From: JACVRW01 sp034664085
Lineage (GTDB): Bacteria > Actinomycetota > Thermoleophilia > Solirubrobacterales > Thermoleophilaceae
DNA: 64,000 nt
Direction of reading: 5' to 3'
Assembly: GCA_034664085.1 (NCBI GenBank)
Contig: JAXDII010000026.1
Coordinates: 62,001-126,000 of the forward strand
The notes beneath the pieces were generated by a model. The model was not told where the DNA came from. It searched no databases and was given only the letters and a program-made list of their open reading frames with translations. Below, piece by piece: positions 16,081 through 24,857 of this stretch. A program made the position numbers and the translations under genes. Position 1 is the first letter of the stretch, and every line of letters begins with the position of its first letter.

Positions 16081-17351
16081 TCCGTCTCCCTTCCCCGCTT
16101 TCGCACGTTGTACGCCATGCGCGACTGCAGCGACCACAACTCGATGAAGCCGGGGCTGGCCTGCTGCGAGAAGAGGCCGCCGGAGTCGCCGAAGCCGGCC
16201 AGGTCCGGGTCGTAGAGCGCGTTGGGCGAGCGGCGCGCGACCGGACGGGCGCTGCCCTTGTACAGCCGCATGGTGATCTCCCCCGTGACCTGCTCGTTGA
16301 CGGCGTCCATGAACGCGTTCAGGTCCGAGATCAGCGGCTCGTACCAGAGCCCGGCGTAGACCAGGTAGGCCCACTGCTCGTCGAGGCGCGGCTTGAAGTT
16401 GTTCTGGTGGATCGTCCCGACGAGCTTCTCGAGCTCCTTGTGGGCGGTGAGGACGATCGCCGCGGCCGGCACTTCGTAGAGGTCGCGCACCTTCAGCCCG
16501 ACGATGCGGTCCTCGATGTGGTCGACGATCCCCACGCCGTGGCGTGCGCCGATCTCGCCGGCGCGCTCCAGCAGCTCGACCAGGCCGAGCCGCTCACCGT
16601 CGAGCGACACCGGCACGCCGCGCTCGAAGCCGACGGTCACGTCCTGAGCCTCGTCGGGGGCCTCCTCCGGCCGCGTCACGAGCTGGAAGACGTCGTCGTG
16701 CGGCGGCTCCGCGATGTCCTCGATCGGCCCGCCCTCGGAGGAGCGGCCCCAGAGGTTGTCGTCGATCGAATAGGGCGGCGTCTCGGTGCCGCCCTTGACC
16801 GGGATGCCGTGCTCGCGCGCGTAGGCGATCTCCTCCTCGCGGCCCATCTGCCATCCGCGCACCGGAGCGATGATCTTCATGGCGGGGTCGAGCGCGATCA
16901 CGGTCGACTCGATGCGCACCTGGTCGTTGCCCTTGCCGGTGCAGCCGTGGGCGATCGTGTCGCAGCCGGCCTTGCGCGCGTACTCCACCGCGAGCTTGGC
17001 GATCAGCGGCCGGCCGAGCGCCGTGAACAGCGGGTAGCCGCCGCCGTAGAGCGCGTTGGCCTTGATCGCGGGCAGCACGTAGTCGCGCGCGAACTCCTCG
17101 CGGGCGTCGACCACGTGGCAGTCGAGCGCGCCGAGCTGCAGCGCCTTGCCCTTGACGACGTCGTAGTCCTCACCGGGCTGGCCCAGGTTGACGGTCAGGG
17201 CCACGACCTCGGCCTCGTACTCGTCCTGGATCCACTTGAGCATCACGCTCGTGTCGAGCCCGCCCGAGTACAGCAGCAGCACCCGGCCGACCTCGCCGGG
17301 CTCGGCCTCGTAGGAGGCGGTCTTGATCAGGGTGTGGCGCTCGTCGGCCAT
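16077..17351 (-). CDS. argG: Argininosuccinate synthase
   Basis: Joins citrulline and aspartate with ATP in the penultimate step of arginine synthesis. A 424-residue protein with the N-type ATP pyrophosphatase P loop VLLLYSGGLDTSVMLKW, the citrulline/aspartate-binding AHGCTGKGNDQVRIE segment, and the IIAPVRGWQMGREEEIAYA and ETPPYSIDDNLWGRSSEGG blocks. The ATG at 17351 is followed by MADERHTLIKTASYEAEPGE, somewhat longer than in many homologues. It lies 27 bases after the C26 amidotransferase gene. No argH is present in the window, so the last step is encoded elsewhere. Confidence 0.96.
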   Translation of the reverse strand: MADERHTLIKTASYEAEPGEVGRVLLLYSGGLDTSVMLKWIQDEYEAEVVALTVNLGQPGEDYDVVKGKALQLGALDCHVVDAREEFARDYVLPAIKANALYGGGYPLFTALGRPLIAKLAVEYARKAGCDTIAHGCTGKGNDQVRIESTVIALDPAMKIIAPVRGWQMGREEEIAYAREHGIPVKGGTETPPYSIDDNLWGRSSEGGPIEDIAEPPHDDVFQLVTRPEEAPDEAQDVTVGFERGVPVSLDGERLGLVELLERAGEIGARHGVGIVDHIEDRIVGLKVRDLYEVPAAAIVLTAHKELEKLVGTIHQNNFKPRLDEQWAYLVYAGLWYEPLISDLNAFMDAVNEQVTGEITMRLYKGSARPVARRSPNALYDPDLAGFGDSGGLFSQQASPGFIELWSLQSRMAYNVRKRGRETE

Positions 17352-17378
17352 CGCGGCCGTGGACGGTAGCGCAGCGCG

Positions 17379-18164
17379 TCAGGCGACCTGCATCCGCGGC
17401 GCCACCGTGTGGCCGCGCGCGGCCCGCACGAGCCCCCTGAACAGGGCCAGCTGCTCGGGGCGCTCGGCCAGGCATTCGGCGTGCCACTGCACGCCGAACG
17501 TGAAGCGGCGGCCCGGCACTTCGACGGCCTCGATCAGCCCGTCGGGTGCATGCGCGGCGGCCACCAGGCCGGTCCCGAGGCGGTCGATGCCCTGGTGGTG
17601 GAAGGAGTTGACCTCGAGATGGCGCCTGCCGAGCACCTTGGTGAGGCGGCTGGCGCGTGTGAGCGTGGCGCGGTGCGAGGTGGCGCCGCTGGCGAGCTCC
17701 TGACGGTGATTCAGGGCGCCGCCGAGGTCGGGCAGGTGCTGGTGGAGCGTCCCCCCGAGGGCGACGTTGAGCACCTGCATGCCGCGGCAGATGCCTAGCA
17801 CCGGCAGGCCGCGCGCCACCGCGGCGCGGGCCAGGTCGAGCTCGAAGCGGTCCAGCTCGGGCTCGGTCGGCCCCAGCGCGGGATGGTCGTGGACGCCGTA
17901 GGCGGACGGGTGCAGGTCCGGGCCGCCCGAGAGGCAGACCGCGTCGAGGCGCCCGATCAGGGTGTCGACCCCCTCCTCCGCCAGGGGCGCCAGGATCACC
18001 GGCATCGCCCCGGCGGCGCGCAGCGCCTCCAGGTAGCGCTCCCCTAGCGCCAGCTCGGTCCGCGGCGGCTCGCCCTGCGCCACGAGCTCGCGGGCGCCCG
18101 CCCGGCGCACCTCGGACGTCGACACACCCACGAGTGGCGGCGGGCTGACCATGGCCACCAGCAT
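17379..18164 (-). CDS. Class I amidotransferase-like hydrolase (peptidase C26, PuuD-like)
   Basis: A 261-residue cytosolic hydrolase. The nucleophile elbow LPVLGICRGMQVLNVALGG supplies the Cys; GVQWHAECLAERPEQ supplies the catalytic His and Glu. Upstream blocks DAVCLSGGPDLHPSAYG and TEPELDRFELDL are typical of gamma-glutamyl-GABA hydrolases. It sits between argD and argG, where many actinobacteria have argF and argR. Substrate may be a gamma-glutamyl amine linked to arginine/putrescine metabolism, as with PuuD; that is inference from family and position. Confidence 0.85.
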   Translation of the reverse strand: MLVAMVSPPPLVGVSTSEVRRAGARELVAQGEPPRTELALGERYLEALRAAGAMPVILAPLAEEGVDTLIGRLDAVCLSGGPDLHPSAYGVHDHPALGPTEPELDRFELDLARAAVARGLPVLGICRGMQVLNVALGGTLHQHLPDLGGALNHRQELASGATSHRATLTRASRLTKVLGRRHLEVNSFHHQGIDRLGTGLVAAAHAPDGLIEAVEVPGRRFTFGVQWHAECLAERPEQLALFRGLVRAARGHTVAPRMQVA

Positions 18165-18220
18165 GCGCCCTTTCGCCCGAATCCGCCACCCATTGCAGCG
18201 CGGGTGGCGATTTCGGTCGG

Positions 18221-19366
18221 CTAGGGCGAGACGAGGGCGGCGATCCGCCGCACCGCTTCGTCGATCTCATCGTCGCTGACGTTCAGCGGCGGCAGCAGGC
18301 GCACCGTGTCCGGACCGGTCGCGTTCATCACCAGCCGCTGCTCGGCCAGCCCGCGCGCCACCACCCCCGGGGCATCAGCGGTGCGGAAGGCCAGCATCAG
18401 CCCGATCCCGCGCACGTCCAGGCCGAGCCCCTCCAGCCCCAGGCGCAGGCGGTCGCCCTTGGCGGGCACGCCCGCACGCAGGCCGTCCTCCTCCAGTGCG
18501 TCGATCACCGCGTTCGCCGCGGCGGCCACCACGGGCCCGCCCGGGAAGGTCGAGCCGTGGTCGCCGGGCTGCAGCACGTCAGACGCTTCCGGGCTCGCGA
18601 TGCAGGCGCCGATCGGCAGCCCGCCGCCGAGGCCCTTGGCGACCGTCATGACGTCCGGTCGCACGCCCGCGTGCTCGAAGCCCCAGAGCGCCCCGGTGCG
18701 GCCCAGCCCGCACTGGATCTCGTCGCAGATCAGCAGCGCGCCGTGCTCGTCGCAGGCGGCGCGGGCGGCCTCCAGCAGCCCGCTGTCGAGCGGGTGGATG
18801 CCGCCCTCCCCCTGCACGGCCTCGACGATCACCGCGGCGGTGTGGTCGTCGACGGCCGCCGTCAGCGCCTCCGGGGAGTCGGGCGGTACCGCGTGGAAGC
18901 CGGGCACGAGCGGCGCGAAGGGCGCCTGCTTGGACTCCTGCGGGGTGGCCGAGAGCGCACCCAGCGTGCGTCCGTGGAAGCCGCGCTGGAGCACGACGAA
19001 GTCGCCGCCCGGGCGGCGCTTCCGGGCCAGCTTGATGGCGCACTCGACGGCCTCCGCGCCGGAGTTCGTGAAGAACACCTTGCCGCCCAGCGACATCTCC
19101 GAGAGGCGGGCGGCGAGGCGCGTCGGCGGCTCGGTGTAGAAGAGGTTGCCCACGTGGATCAGCCGCCCGGCCTGCTCGCGCACGGCCTCGACCACGCCGG
19201 GGTGGCAGTGGCCGAGCAGGGACACCGAGATGCCGCAGAGGAAGTCGAGGTACTCGTTGCCCTCTGAATCCCAGACGCGGGTGCCCACGCCGCGCACGAA
19301 CTCGACCGGGTTGCGCGCGTACGTGCCCATCACGGCGTCGCGGTCGACCTGCTGGACGTCGCTCAC
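18221..19366 (-). CDS. argD: Acetylornithine aminotransferase
   Basis: A PLP enzyme (381 residues) that converts N-acetylglutamate semialdehyde to N-acetylornithine; class III aminotransferase fold. Blocks: YLDFLCGISVSLLGHCHPGV, VFFTNSGAEAVECAIKLAR, RGFHGRTLGALSAT, LLICDEIQCGLGRTG and the PLP lysine in MTVAKGLGGGLPIGA. The GTG start (19366) is chosen because it overlaps the argB stop (GTGA) and gives VSDVQQVDRDAVMGTYARNP, a normal N terminus. A few homologues act on succinylornithine or diaminopimelate intermediates; the arg context supports ArgD. Confidence 0.95.
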   Translation of the reverse strand: MSDVQQVDRDAVMGTYARNPVEFVRGVGTRVWDSEGNEYLDFLCGISVSLLGHCHPGVVEAVREQAGRLIHVGNLFYTEPPTRLAARLSEMSLGGKVFFTNSGAEAVECAIKLARKRRPGGDFVVLQRGFHGRTLGALSATPQESKQAPFAPLVPGFHAVPPDSPEALTAAVDDHTAAVIVEAVQGEGGIHPLDSGLLEAARAACDEHGALLICDEIQCGLGRTGALWGFEHAGVRPDVMTVAKGLGGGLPIGACIASPEASDVLQPGDHGSTFPGGPVVAAAANAVIDALEEDGLRAGVPAKGDRLRLGLEGLGLDVRGIGLMLAFRTADAPGVVARGLAEQRLVMNATGPDTVRLLPPLNVSDDEIDEAVRRIAALVSP

Positions 19367-20205
19367 GGCCACAGCTTGGTTCCAATCCCCTCGTTGGTGA
19401 ACAGCTCGAGCAGCAGCGAATGCGGCTGGCGCCCGTCCACGATGTGGGCGTTGCCCACTCCCGCCTCCAGCGCGTGCACGCACGCCTCGAGCTTGGGGCG
19501 CATGCCGCCGGACACCTGCGGCAGGCGCTCGCGCACCTCGGCGGCGGTGGCCTCCGAGATGCGGGTGGCCGGGTCTGCCGGGTCCGCCCGCCAGCCCTCC
19601 ACGTCGGTCAGGAAGATCACCTTGAAGGCGTCCATCGCCTGCGCCACGGCCGCCGCGGCGGCGTCGGCGTTGACGTTGTACGAGTTGCCCTCCTCGTCGG
19701 CGCCCACAGAGGCCACCACCGGTATGTAGTCCTCGGCGATGTGGTGGAGCACGCCCACGTCCACGCGCTCGATCTGGCCGACGAAGCCGATGTCGGTCTC
19801 CCCCGCCGCCAGGTGCTTGCCGACCGTGAACAGCCGCCCGTCGTCTCCGCAGAGGCCGACGGCGGGCTGTCCGTGCCGGTTGATGCGCAGCACGATGTCC
19901 TTGTTCTGCTTGCCGACCAGCACCATCTTGGCGACCTCGACGGTGGCCTCGTCGGACACGCGCAGGCCGTCGACGAACCTCACCTCCATGCCGAGCCGCT
20001 CCATGTAGCGCGTGATGTCCGGTCCGCCGCCGTGGACGACCACGGGGTTCATCCCGACGTACTTGAGCAGCACCACGTCGCGGGCGAACTCCTCCTTCAG
20101 CTCAGGGTCGGTCATCGCCGCGCCGCCGTACTTGATCACCACGGTCTTGCCGTGGAAGTCGCGGATGTAGGGCAGCGCCTCGAGAAGGGTGGCGACGTCT
20201 CTCAT
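19363..20205 (-). CDS. argB: Acetylglutamate kinase
   Basis: Phosphorylates N-acetylglutamate, usually the arginine-feedback-inhibited step. A 280-residue amino-acid kinase: VVIKYGGAAMTDPELKEEFA (phosphate-binding Lys and Gly pair), VVLLKYVGMNPVVVHGGGPD, MVLVGKQNKDIVLRIN, and the ATP-binding KVIFLTDVEGWRADP. The N-terminal helix MRDVATLLEALPYIRDFHGK is the type found in arginine-sensitive hexameric enzymes, so feedback inhibition is plausible. The ATG overlaps the argJ stop (ATGA). Confidence 0.96.
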   Translation of the reverse strand: MRDVATLLEALPYIRDFHGKTVVIKYGGAAMTDPELKEEFARDVVLLKYVGMNPVVVHGGGPDITRYMERLGMEVRFVDGLRVSDEATVEVAKMVLVGKQNKDIVLRINRHGQPAVGLCGDDGRLFTVGKHLAAGETDIGFVGQIERVDVGVLHHIAEDYIPVVASVGADEEGNSYNVNADAAAAAVAQAMDAFKVIFLTDVEGWRADPADPATRISEATAAEVRERLPQVSGGMRPKLEACVHALEAGVGNAHIVDGRQPHSLLLELFTNEGIGTKLWP

Positions 20206-21452
20206 GACGTGTACTCCGCGTTGAAGCGGGCGTACTCCGGGCCCAGGTCGCTGAAGAACACCTCGGTCTCCCCCCCTTCGCCCGGGATCGTCACCCGGTA
20301 CTCGACCTCGTCACCGCTCACCAGCTCCTCCAATTCGCGCAGGTCCCCTGCGTTGAGTCCGATTGCATCCCCCGCGGAGACCAGCTGGCGGCCCTCGATC
20401 TCGAGGTCGGCGACGAACGGGTCGCCGGGCGGCCATGCCTGGCCCGCCGCCTGCAGGATGCGGCCGAAGTTGGGGTCGCCGCCGTGGAGGGCGGTCTTGA
20501 CCAGCGGCGAGTTGGCGATCGAGCGTGCGACCGGCTCGACGGCACCGGGGGCGCCCTCCACCACTACGCGGCCGACGCGCTTGGAGCCCTCGCCGTCCGC
20601 CACGATCGTGAGCGCTAGCTGGCGCATCAGCGCGTCCAGCGCCTCGCCGAGGCGCAGCTCGTCGGCGCTCTCGGGCTCCACGCGCACGCCGGAGGCGCCG
20701 GAGGCGAGCGTGAAGACGGTGTCGCTGGTGGACAGCTGGCCGTCCACGGAGATGCGGTCGAACGAGCGTTTGACGCACACGCCGGTGAGCAGCTCGAGCG
20801 TCTCCTGCGGAAGCTCGGCGTCGGTCTGGACGAAGCAGAACATCGTGGCGAAGCGCGGCTGGATCATGCCGGCCCCCTTGGCCTGCCCGGCCAGCCGCAC
20901 GCGGCCACCCTCCAGCTCCACCTCGAGGCAGGCGCGCTTCGGGCCCTGGTCGCTCGTGAGGATCGCCGTGGAGAAGTCGTCGGCGTCGCCGCCGAGGCCC
21001 CGGCAGGCGGCCCGCACGCCGCCGACGACCGGCTCGCGCGGCAGCTCGATCCCGATCACGCCGGTCGAGGCGACGCCGACCTGGGCCGGCTCTACGCCGA
21101 GCTCCTCGGCGGCGGCCGCCTGCATGGCGACCGCGGTGTCGAGTCCGCGCTGGCCGTCGCCGACGTTGGAGCAGCCCGAGTTGGCAACCACGGCGCGCAG
21201 CCGCCCGAGGTCCGCCTCGCGGGAGACGATGATCGGCGCGCCCACGCGCGCGTTGGTCGTGAAGCGGGCGGCGGACACGGTGGCTGGGGCGTCCGAGACG
21301 AGCACGCCCACGTCGAGGCCCTGCGGCTTGATGCCGGCGGCCACCCCGGCCGCGCGAAAGCCGGCCGGCAGCGCGTGCGGCTCGAGCTCGGTCACGTGCG
21401 CGGGCCCCTCCACCCAGCGCGAGTTGAAGAACATGCTGGTCCGCGCTGCCAT
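20202..21452 (-). CDS. argJ: Glutamate N-acetyltransferase / amino-acid acetyltransferase
   Basis: Recycles the acetyl group from acetylornithine to glutamate. The 416-residue precursor cleaves itself before a conserved Thr, seen here in KGAGMIQPRFATMFCFVQTD (Thr of ATM), giving alpha and beta chains. Other blocks: VVANSGCSNVGDGQRGLDTA, GVASTGVIGIELP, ISVDGQLSTSDTVF and HGGDPNFGRILQAAG. Many actinobacterial ArgJ are bifunctional and also use acetyl-CoA; no separate argA is visible here, which fits. The start ATG lies in a TGATG overlap with argC. Confidence 0.95.
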   Translation of the reverse strand: MAARTSMFFNSRWVEGPAHVTELEPHALPAGFRAAGVAAGIKPQGLDVGVLVSDAPATVSAARFTTNARVGAPIIVSREADLGRLRAVVANSGCSNVGDGQRGLDTAVAMQAAAAEELGVEPAQVGVASTGVIGIELPREPVVGGVRAACRGLGGDADDFSTAILTSDQGPKRACLEVELEGGRVRLAGQAKGAGMIQPRFATMFCFVQTDAELPQETLELLTGVCVKRSFDRISVDGQLSTSDTVFTLASGASGVRVEPESADELRLGEALDALMRQLALTIVADGEGSKRVGRVVVEGAPGAVEPVARSIANSPLVKTALHGGDPNFGRILQAAGQAWPPGDPFVADLEIEGRQLVSAGDAIGLNAGDLRELEELVSGDEVEYRVTIPGEGGETEVFFSDLGPEYARFNAEYTS

Positions 21453-22429
21453 CACTCGAGCCCCTCCGTCTCGGGCAGGCCCAGCATCAGGTTGAGGTCC
21501 TGCACGGCCTGGCCGGCGGCGCCCTTCCAGAGGTTGTCGATCGCGCAGAACGCGAGCACGCGCTCGTTGACGACCGTCACCTGCACGGTTGCCCGGTTGG
21601 TGTCGCGCACGTCGCGGGTGCGCGGCGGGTCGGTCACCACGTCCACGAACGGCTCGTCGCGGTAGGCGTCCTCGTAGAGCTCCTGCGCCTGCGCCTTGGT
21701 GATCGGCTCGGAGGGGATCGCGTAGCAGCTGGCGAGGATCCCCTGGTCGATCGGCAGCAGGTGGGTGACGAAGCTGAAGTGCACGCCCGGCAGCTCCTGC
21801 TCCAGCTCGGCGGTGTGGCGGTGCCCCTCGACCTTGTAGGCGTTGACGTTGTCGACGGCGGAGACGTAGTGCGTCTCCTCGGTCGGCTCGCGTCCGGCGC
21901 CGGACACGCCGGCCTTGATGTCCACGGCGGCTTCGGTGATGCGGCCGCGCAGCGGCAGCAGCGCCAGCAGCGCCGCGGTCGAGTTGCAGCCCGGCCCGGC
22001 GACCAGGTCGGCGGAGCGGATCTCCTCCCGGTGCGCCTCGGGCAGCCCGTAGACCGACTCGGCGAGCAGGTCGGGCGCCTCGTGGGGCTGGTACCAGCGC
22101 TCGTAGGCCTCCTGGTCGAGCCGGAAGTCGGCGGACAGGTCGACGACCTTCAGCCCGCGCTCGCGCAGCGCCTTGACGGCGAGGGCGGCGGCCTTGTGCG
22201 GATAGGCGACCAGGGCTGCGTCGGCGCGCTCGGCGATCGCGTCCGGGTCGAACTCCTCCATCGTCAGCGGCACGCGGTACCGGCCGTAGACCTCGTCGTG
22301 GCGCCGGCCCGCGTCGGAGCGCGCCGTGACGGCGGCCAGCTGCAGCGACGGATGACGGTGCACGATGCGCGCACACAGCGCGCCCCCGAACCCGCCGGCG
22401 CCCACGACTGCGACGCGGTGCTCAGGCAC
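21452..22429 (-). CDS. argC: N-acetyl-gamma-glutamyl-phosphate reductase
   Basis: NADPH-dependent reductase, 325 residues. N-terminal Rossmann motif VAVVGAGGFGGALCARIV; VVDLSADFRL; catalytic Cys in VAGPGCNSTAALLALLPL (the more usual form is GCYPT, so the residues next to Cys are divergent); KAGVSGAGREPTEETHYV; and a C-terminal NLWKGAAGQAVQDLNLML. GTG start; the first 8 bases overlap the end of pheT, linking the arginine genes to the Phe-tRNA synthetase genes. Confidence 0.95.
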   Translation of the reverse strand: MPEHRVAVVGAGGFGGALCARIVHRHPSLQLAAVTARSDAGRRHDEVYGRYRVPLTMEEFDPDAIAERADAALVAYPHKAAALAVKALRERGLKVVDLSADFRLDQEAYERWYQPHEAPDLLAESVYGLPEAHREEIRSADLVAGPGCNSTAALLALLPLRGRITEAAVDIKAGVSGAGREPTEETHYVSAVDNVNAYKVEGHRHTAELEQELPGVHFSFVTHLLPIDQGILASCYAIPSEPITKAQAQELYEDAYRDEPFVDVVTDPPRTRDVRDTNRATVQVTVVNERVLAFCAIDNLWKGAAGQAVQDLNLMLGLPETEGLE

Positions 22430-24857
22430 GCAGCCGCCCTCCCAGCTCCGCCAGCGCGGCCTCGATCGCGGCGCGCCGTTCCGCCACCTCGGCGTCGGTC
22501 AGCGTCCGGTCGGGGGCGCGGAATGAGAGCCGCAGGGCCAGCGACTTCTCGCCGGCTTCCACCTGCTCGCCGCGGTAGACGTCGAAGATCTCCACGGCAT
22601 CCAGCAGCGGCGCTCCGCCGGCCCGCACGGCGGCGAGCACGGAGGCCGCCGGCACGTCCTCGCCGACCACCACCGCGATGTCCTGGAGCACGGCCGGGAA
22701 GCTCGTCACGTCGCGGTACGCGGGCTCCGCGTCCGCCAGCTCGACCACGGCATCCATGTCGATCTCGAAGCCGGCGACCGGCCCGGTCAGATCCCACTCC
22801 CGCGCGATCAGGGGGTGCAGCTCGCCCACCCACCCGATCTGCCGCTCGGCGTCGCCGGCCACGACAACCGCGGCCCGGCCGGGGTGCAGGAACGGCCGCG
22901 CCTCGGCGTCCGCCCGCCACTCCAGGCCCGCAGCCGCGAGCACCGCCTCCAGCAGCGCGCGGGTGGTGAAGAAGTCCGCGGGCCGGGCCGCGCTGCGCCA
23001 GCCGCCAGGCGCCGCCTGCGTCTGCACCACGCCGAGGTGGTGGCGCTCCTGCGCCGGCGTCGCGCCCTCCGGCGAGCCCGGACCGGGCTCGCCGAACGGG
23101 CCCGCGGGCCGGTAGACGTGCGCCGACTCGAACAGCGCCAGGCCAGCCCGGCCGTGGGCGGCGTTGTGGCGCGCCGCGTCGAGCAAACCCGGCAGCAGCA
23201 GCGGCCGCAGCACGCTCTGGTCCTCGCTCAGCGGGTTCTCCAGGCGCAGCACCGGCTCGTCGGCCAGGCGCAGCCGCTCGATCGCCCGCGGCGAGGTGAA
23301 GCTGTAGGCGATCGCCTCGTCGAGGCCGCGGTCGCGCAGCAGGTCCTCCGCGCGCCGGCGCAGCCGCTGGCTGAAGGTGAGCTGCCCGATCGCGTTCCGG
23401 CGGGCCGGCAGCGTCGTGGGCAGCTTGTCCAGCCCATACACCCGCGCGACCTCCTCGATCAGGTCGGCCTCGCGCTGCACGTCGCTGTCGCGCCAGGGCG
23501 GCACCGTAACCGCGATGCGCCCCTCCTCGGCCCGCGGCGCGAAGCCGAGCCGATCGAGGATGCCGTGCACGTCCTCGGCCGGCACCTCCTCCCCAAGCAG
23601 CCGCTCCATCCGCGCCTGCCGCAGCTGCAGCTCCCGCGGCGGGAGCGGTTTCGGGTAGACGTCCAGCGTGCCCGGCACCAGGCGCGCGCCGCACAGCTCC
23701 ACCATCAGCCGCGCGGCCAGGCGCTGAGCGGAGATCGCCTGCTCCGGGTGCAGCTGCTTCTCGAAGCGGGCCGACGCCTCGGTGCGCAGCCCCAGCGCCT
23801 TCGACGTGCGCATGACGTTCGGGCCGACCCAGGTGGCCGCCTCCATCAGCACGCGCGTCGTGGAGTCCGAGACCTCCGAGACCTGCCCGCCCATGATCCC
23901 GGCGATCCCGCTCGGTCCCTCGGCGTCGCACACCAGCGCGACGTCGGGGTCGAAGACGCGCTCGACGCCGTCCAGGGTGACCATGCGCTCGCCGTCGGCG
24001 GCCCGGCGCACGGCGATCCGGCCACCGCGCACCTCGTCGAGGTCGAAGGCGTGCAGCGGCTGGGCGGTGGTGAGCATCACGTAGTTGGTGATGTCGACCA
24101 CGTTGTTGATCGGGCGCTGGCCGGCGGCCATCAGGCGCTGCTTGAGCCACAGCGGCGAGGGGCCGATCTTCACGCCCTCGAACACACGCGCGGTGAAGCG
24201 CAGGCAGATCTCCGGGTCGATCTCGATCGACACGTGGTCGGCGGCGGAGTCGTCGCCGCTCGGCTGGGCGTCGGCGGCGGTGGGGTCCTCGGCCAGCGGC
24301 GCCGCGGTGACCGCGTGCAGGTCGCGGGCCACGCCGTAGACGCCCATCAGGTCCGGCCGGTTGGGGGTGACCTCCAGCTCGAGCACCTCGTCGGCGATCG
24401 GCAGGTGCTCGGCCAGCGGCTCGCCGGGAGCCAGGTCGCCGTCGAGCACCATGATCCCGAAGTGGTCCTCGCCGATGCCGACCTCGTCCTCGGCCAGGAT
24501 CATGCCGCTGGACTTCACGCCGCGCAGCTGCGCCTCGCCCAGAGTCGAGCCGTCGGGCATCACGGCGCCCGGCAGCGCCACCGCCACGGTCTGGCCGGCC
24601 GCCACGTTGGGCGCCCCGCACACGATCGTCTGCGGCTCTCCGCGCCCGACGTCGACCCGGCACACGGTCAAGCGGTCCGCATCGGGGTGCTGCTCGGACT
24701 CGAGCACGCGGCCGGTCACGAACGCGGACACGTCGCCCACTCCCACCCGGTGCAGGCGCTCGAGCTTGTCGCCCGCCATCGTCAGGCGGTCGGCAGCCTC
24801 CTGGGGCGGCAGGCCGGGGTCGCAGTAGGAGCGCAGCCAGGCGAACGGGACCCTCAT
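22422..24857 (-). CDS. pheT: Phenylalanyl-tRNA synthetase beta subunit
   Basis: Structural and editing subunit of the heterotetrameric enzyme, 811 residues. In order: N-terminal MRVPFAWLRSYCDPGLPPQE; an EMAP/OB tRNA-binding domain (about 40-150: VTGRVLESEQHPDADRLTVC, GAPNVAAGQTVAVALPGAVM); B3/B4 editing domain with INNVVDITNYVMLTTAQPLH and EGPSGIAGIMGG; B5; a catalytic-like core; and the C-terminal FDX-ACB anticodon domain (ALRLSFRAPDRTLTDAEVAE). The ATG overlaps the pheS stop (ATGA). Confidence 0.96.
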   Translation of the reverse strand: MRVPFAWLRSYCDPGLPPQEAADRLTMAGDKLERLHRVGVGDVSAFVTGRVLESEQHPDADRLTVCRVDVGRGEPQTIVCGAPNVAAGQTVAVALPGAVMPDGSTLGEAQLRGVKSSGMILAEDEVGIGEDHFGIMVLDGDLAPGEPLAEHLPIADEVLELEVTPNRPDLMGVYGVARDLHAVTAAPLAEDPTAADAQPSGDDSAADHVSIEIDPEICLRFTARVFEGVKIGPSPLWLKQRLMAAGQRPINNVVDITNYVMLTTAQPLHAFDLDEVRGGRIAVRRAADGERMVTLDGVERVFDPDVALVCDAEGPSGIAGIMGGQVSEVSDSTTRVLMEAATWVGPNVMRTSKALGLRTEASARFEKQLHPEQAISAQRLAARLMVELCGARLVPGTLDVYPKPLPPRELQLRQARMERLLGEEVPAEDVHGILDRLGFAPRAEEGRIAVTVPPWRDSDVQREADLIEEVARVYGLDKLPTTLPARRNAIGQLTFSQRLRRRAEDLLRDRGLDEAIAYSFTSPRAIERLRLADEPVLRLENPLSEDQSVLRPLLLPGLLDAARHNAAHGRAGLALFESAHVYRPAGPFGEPGPGSPEGATPAQERHHLGVVQTQAAPGGWRSAARPADFFTTRALLEAVLAAAGLEWRADAEARPFLHPGRAAVVVAGDAERQIGWVGELHPLIAREWDLTGPVAGFEIDMDAVVELADAEPAYRDVTSFPAVLQDIAVVVGEDVPAASVLAAVRAGGAPLLDAVEIFDVYRGEQVEAGEKSLALRLSFRAPDRTLTDAEVAERRAAIEAALAELGGRLRA

